The notes under the pieces were generated by a model. The model was not told the DNA's origin. It searched no databases and saw only the letters and a program-made list of their open reading frames with translations. From NCBI GenBank assembly GCA_041655035.1, contig JBAZCN010000058.1, positions 1 to 18,137 of the forward strand: a stretch of 18,137 nt of DNA, written 5' to 3'. Positions within the stretch are counted from its first letter, which is position 1, and each line of letters opens with the position of its first letter. Shown here piece after piece: positions 15,617-18,137 of the stretch. The translations under genes were made by a program, and so were the position numbers. This DNA comes from NAT127 sp041655035 (GTDB lineage Bacteria; Pseudomonadota; Gammaproteobacteria; Pseudomonadales; Porticoccaceae).

Positions 15617-16147
15617 TCATGCCATGGACACTTCCGCACCCATATCGCCGAGGAAGTCGCCCTTGCCGAGGTCGACGCCGTTGTGGCGCAGGATGTCGTA
15701 GGCGGTGGCGAGATGGAAATAGAAGTTGGGCAACACAAAATTCTGCAGGTAGACGTGCCCGGAGGGAAACGCCATTTTATAGCCGCCGACCACGAAACTG
15801 ACCGGCCGTGCTTCGCTGCCATCGATCTGGCCGGCGCTGAGCTGGTCGAGGTAGGCGCTGGTTTTTTCGATGCGGGCGAGCAGTTGGTCAATAGTGGTTT
15901 CGGTATCCTCGAACACCGGCGGCTCCACCCCGGCAAAGTGGGCTGCGGCATTCTTTGCCTGATCGCAGGCCACCTGCACCTGGCGCGCGAGTGGAAACAT
16001 ATCGGGGAACAGGCGGTCGTTGAGCACCACCGACTGGTCGATCTGCTTCCCGTCGCAGTAGGCCTTGGCCTTGGTGAGGATGCCGGCCAGCGTGTTGATG
16101 CCTTTTTTCAGTACCGGCACGGTCAGTGAATACATGGTCAGGGACAT
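15617..16147 (-). CDS. DUF1993 family protein
   Basis: A 176-residue protein with the DUF1993 pattern. The N-terminus is MSLTMYSLTVPVLKKGINTL, with DRLFPDMFPLARQVQVACDQAKNAA-type sequence in the middle and the family signature near the C-terminus: FPSGHVYLQNFVLPNFYFHL and YDILRHNGVDLGKGDFLG. The fold belongs with DinB/YfiT-like four-helix bundles; members are small cytoplasmic proteins of unknown function, often next to stress or detoxification genes. The ATG at 16145-16147 has GAGGAG (minus strand of 16158-16163) about 10 nt upstream. It lies downstream of hcp on the same strand, but the hcp terminator separates them, so it is probably transcribed on its own. No signal peptide or membrane segment. 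Confidence 0.85.
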   Translation of the reverse strand: MSLTMYSLTVPVLKKGINTLAGILTKAKAYCDGKQIDQSVVLNDRLFPDMFPLARQVQVACDQAKNAAAHFAGVEPPVFEDTETTIDQLLARIEKTSAYLDQLSAGQIDGSEARPVSFVVGGYKMAFPSGHVYLQNFVLPNFYFHLATAYDILRHNGVDLGKGDFLGDMGAEVSMA

Positions 16148-16268
16148 TGTTATTGCTCTCCTCGTAGTTAGAGTTGGTCGGGTTCAACGGCGCCAAGCTT
16201 ACGGAATTTGACCGTCCTCTGCCATCCTCCCAAACGGCGGCGGAGTATCCTGCCGGATTGGGAACCGC

Positions 16269-16293
16269 AAAAAAAGAGCGCCCGCGGGCGCTC
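16269..16293 (-). terminator. Rho-independent terminator of hcp
   Basis: The 18-bp palindrome GAGCGCCCGCGGGCGCTC (16276-16293) is followed on the - strand by seven T. It begins 22 bp after the hcp stop. Confidence 0.88.
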
Positions 16294-16314
16294 CAGCACC
16301 ACTCAGCAACTCCA

Positions 16315-17985
16315 TCACGATGCCAGTTTGAGCGCCCGTCCCAGATCGTCGGCGGCATTGCCCAGCGGTCGCAGGTCGAATTTCTCCACCAGAACGGCAA
16401 GCAGATTGGGCGTCAGGAAGGCCGGCAGGGTCGGCCCCAGGTGAATATTGCGAATCCCCAGGGACAACAGGGTCAGCAGCACCGCCGCGGCCTTCTGCTC
16501 AAACCACGAGATAACCAGCGTCAACGGCAGGTCATTGACGCCGCAGTCGAAAGCTTCCGCCAGGGCCAGGGCGATCTTCAGCGCCGAGTAGGCATCGTTG
16601 CACTGGCCCACATCGAGCAGCCTGGGAATGCCGCCGATCTCGCCAAAGTCATGACGGTTGAAACGGAACTTGCCGCAGCCGAGGGTCAGCACCACGGTAT
16701 CGTCCGGCGCCTGCTCGGCAAAGTCGGTGTAGTAGTTGCGCCCGGGATTGGCGCCATCGCAGCCGCCGATCACGAAGAAGTGCTTGATCGCTCCCTGCCT
16801 GACGGCGTCGACCACGGTGCCGGCGACGCCCATCACCGTGTTGCGGGCAAAGCCGTTGGTGATGTATTGCTCGACATGGTCCTCGCCAAACCCCGGCTCG
16901 GCAAGCGCCGCCGCGATAGCCGGGCTGAAGTCGCCATCGCGAATATGGGCGACCCCCGGCCAGCCCACCGGACCGCTGGTGAAGAGCCGATGCTGGTAGT
17001 GGTTTTCGAACGGGTCCATCAGGCAGTTGGAGGTCATCACCACGGCGCCCGGGAACCTGGCGAATTCGTCTTTCTGGTTCTGCCAGGCGGTGCCGTAGTT
17101 GCCGACCAGATGCGGGTATTTCTTCAGCCCGGGATAGGCGGTGGCGGGCAGCATCTCGCCGTGGGTGTAGACGTTGATGCCCTTGCCCTCGGTCTGCTTG
17201 AGGATCGACTCCAGGTCCACCAGGTCGTGGCCGCTCACCAGGATGCAGTGGCCCTTGACCGGCGTCACCCGCACCCGGGTGGGCTCGGGATGACCGAAGC
17301 GCTCGGTGCCGGCGGCGTCGAGCAGGCCCATGATGCGGAAGTTGAGCTGGCCGATGGCCATGGCGGCCGCCAGCAGTTGGTCGATATCCGTCGGCCGGCC
17401 GGCGAGAAAATCCAGCTGCCCCATCATCTCCCCGTAGATACTGTCGTCTTCCTTGCCGAGCACCTGGGCGTGCTCGGCATAGGCCGCGCAGCCCTTGAGG
17501 CCGTACAACAGCAACAGCCGCAGGCCGATGACATCGTCGCCCACCGCGGCGCGGTCGGCCTCGAGATTGGCCATGCCGGCCGCGGCCAGCTGGGCTTCGC
17601 GGCCGGCCGGCGGCATCCAGGTCGCGGCGCCGGCAAGCTCCTCGCGTGCCAGTCCCCGCTCGGCGCAGGCGTTCTCGTACAGTGTCCGGGCCTCGTCGCG
17701 CACCGCCACCGCGTCGCGGATCAGCTCGTCGAAACGCCCGGCATCGAAGTTGACGTTGGTCAGGGTGGTGAACAGGGCGTAGTTCACGAACCGGTTCACC
17801 CGGGGCGATGCCGCGCCCAGCCGGCTGGCCCGGGCGCCGTACATGGCGATGCCTTCGATCAGATAGACCAGCACGTCCTGCAGGTCGGCGGTGGTGGCGT
17901 CCTTGCCGCAGACACCGCGGGCCAGCCGGCAACCGTCGGCGCGGTGGGAGGAGCGCAAGGTCTGTTCGCATTGTATACAAAACAT
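16315..17985 (-). CDS. hcp: Hybrid-cluster protein (hydroxylamine reductase / NO-detoxifying Hcp)
   Basis: A 556-residue prismane-type iron-sulfur protein. The N-terminal cysteines C3, C6, C19 and C26 (C-x2-C-x12-C-x6-C) are the spacing of enterobacterial Hcp, which binds [2Fe-2S], rather than the clostridial/Desulfovibrio [4Fe-4S] form. All hybrid-cluster ligands are visible: H253, E277, C321, C409 (persulfide Cys, GGCDGAN), C437 (TLGCGKF), C462 (VGQCNDAY), E496 and K498 (ISWFEQKAA). Hcp reduces NO or hydroxylamine and supports protein S-nitrosylation control in low oxygen. ATG 17983-17985 with GAGGA (17993-17997 complement) 7 nt upstream gives the family start MFCIQCEQT; an upstream ATG at 18030 adds 15 unrelated residues and is rejected. 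No hcr reductase gene is in the window. An FNR-type box lies upstream. Confidence 0.95.
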   Translation of the reverse strand: MFCIQCEQTLRSSHRADGCRLARGVCGKDATTADLQDVLVYLIEGIAMYGARASRLGAASPRVNRFVNYALFTTLTNVNFDAGRFDELIRDAVAVRDEARTLYENACAERGLAREELAGAATWMPPAGREAQLAAAGMANLEADRAAVGDDVIGLRLLLLYGLKGCAAYAEHAQVLGKEDDSIYGEMMGQLDFLAGRPTDIDQLLAAAMAIGQLNFRIMGLLDAAGTERFGHPEPTRVRVTPVKGHCILVSGHDLVDLESILKQTEGKGINVYTHGEMLPATAYPGLKKYPHLVGNYGTAWQNQKDEFARFPGAVVMTSNCLMDPFENHYQHRLFTSGPVGWPGVAHIRDGDFSPAIAAALAEPGFGEDHVEQYITNGFARNTVMGVAGTVVDAVRQGAIKHFFVIGGCDGANPGRNYYTDFAEQAPDDTVVLTLGCGKFRFNRHDFGEIGGIPRLLDVGQCNDAYSALKIALALAEAFDCGVNDLPLTLVISWFEQKAAAVLLTLLSLGIRNIHLGPTLPAFLTPNLLAVLVEKFDLRPLGNAADDLGRALKLAS

Positions 17986-18091
17986 GGGGCTATCCTCGTT
18001 AGGTGGCGCCGCCGGGAGGTTGCGCCACATGTTGTCGTTGTCGTCATCCGGCGGGGTCGGATGCGGGCACGGTTGTCCCGATCTCCTGGCA

Positions 18092-18133
18092 AGATTTCCA
18101 CAGGCGGGGCGGCGGGGTGTTGATCTGGATTAA
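18092..18133 (-). promoter_or_regulatory. FNR/Anr-type box and class II promoter of hcp
   Basis: TTGAT-CTGG-ATTAA (18120-18133) matches 9 of 10 conserved bases of the FNR/Anr/Dnr site TTGAT-N4-ATCAA. A -10-like AAATCT on the - strand (18097-18092) lies exactly where an activator centred at -41.5 would require it, giving a start near 18085 and a leader of about 100 nt. hcp genes are known members of FNR and Dnr regulons. The box is at the window edge, so it might instead serve a divergent gene outside. Confidence 0.6.
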
Positions 18134-18137
18134 ACAA

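Noticed and set aside
17986..18030. Upstream ATG giving 15 extra residues on Hcp
   Set aside because: The family starts at MFCIQCEQT, and that ATG has its own GAGGA site at good distance.
18088..18102. Possible NsrR half-site (AAGATTT) upstream of hcp
   Set aside because: Only part of the motif matches and there is no convincing second half; NsrR control is plausible for hcp but not shown here.
16174..18123. 649-codon open frame on the + strand opposite hcp
   Set aside because: It is the high-GC shadow of hcp: no ribosome site, biased composition rich in Gly, Ala, Val, His and Gln, while the opposite strand has every Hcp ligand.

Overview
The window is high-GC proteobacterial DNA. An AlgB-type response regulator, the prkA-yeaH-spoVR stress operon and a TonB-dependent receptor cluster point to a gammaproteobacterium near Pseudomonadales/Cellvibrionales. 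That placement is inferred from gene content only; no phylogenetic marker is present.

Layout. (1) 1-1536: the tail of an unidentified partial ORF, then algB, a sigma-54 enhancer-binding response regulator with no kinB next to it. (2) 1697-5408: an elongator tRNA-Met(CAT) with a clear promoter and terminator, followed by a decayed integrative element. The element is bounded by an about 80-bp direct repeat made of the tRNA 3' end plus its terminator (1741-1820 and 5329-5408, 67/80 identical). Inside are a tyrosine integrase cut by an IS256-family insertion, the frameshifted and truncated IS256 transposase, two large hairpins, a PIN-toxin/HTH-antitoxin pair that looks intact, and an IS5-family transposase split over two frames. 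(3) 5855-10375: an MFS transporter, an NTF2/SnoaL-like protein and a TonB-dependent receptor, all on the + strand, with a good sigma-70-type promoter before the SnoaL gene and a strong terminator after the receptor. This looks like uptake of an unidentified small molecule. (4) 10581-15589: prkA (yeaG), yeaH and spoVR (ycgB) as one + strand operon, preceded by a sigma-S-like -10 element and closed by a large inverted repeat and a bidirectional terminator. (5) 15617-18137: a DUF1993 gene and hcp (hybrid-cluster protein), both on the - strand. hcp has its own terminator and a near-consensus FNR/Anr-type box at the window edge, placed as expected for a class II activated promoter.

How the parts relate. 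prkA-yeaH-spoVR (starvation and stationary-phase physiology) and hcp (nitrosative stress, low oxygen) are core stress functions. The tRNA-Met island is accessory DNA in which only the toxin-antitoxin pair appears to be maintained. I see no CRISPR array, rRNA, replication origin or obvious new multi-gene defence system. The least expected items are the decayed tRNA-Met element, the operator-like palindromes of its toxin-antitoxin promoter, the orphan AlgB with an altered acidic pocket, and the large unassigned palindromes.
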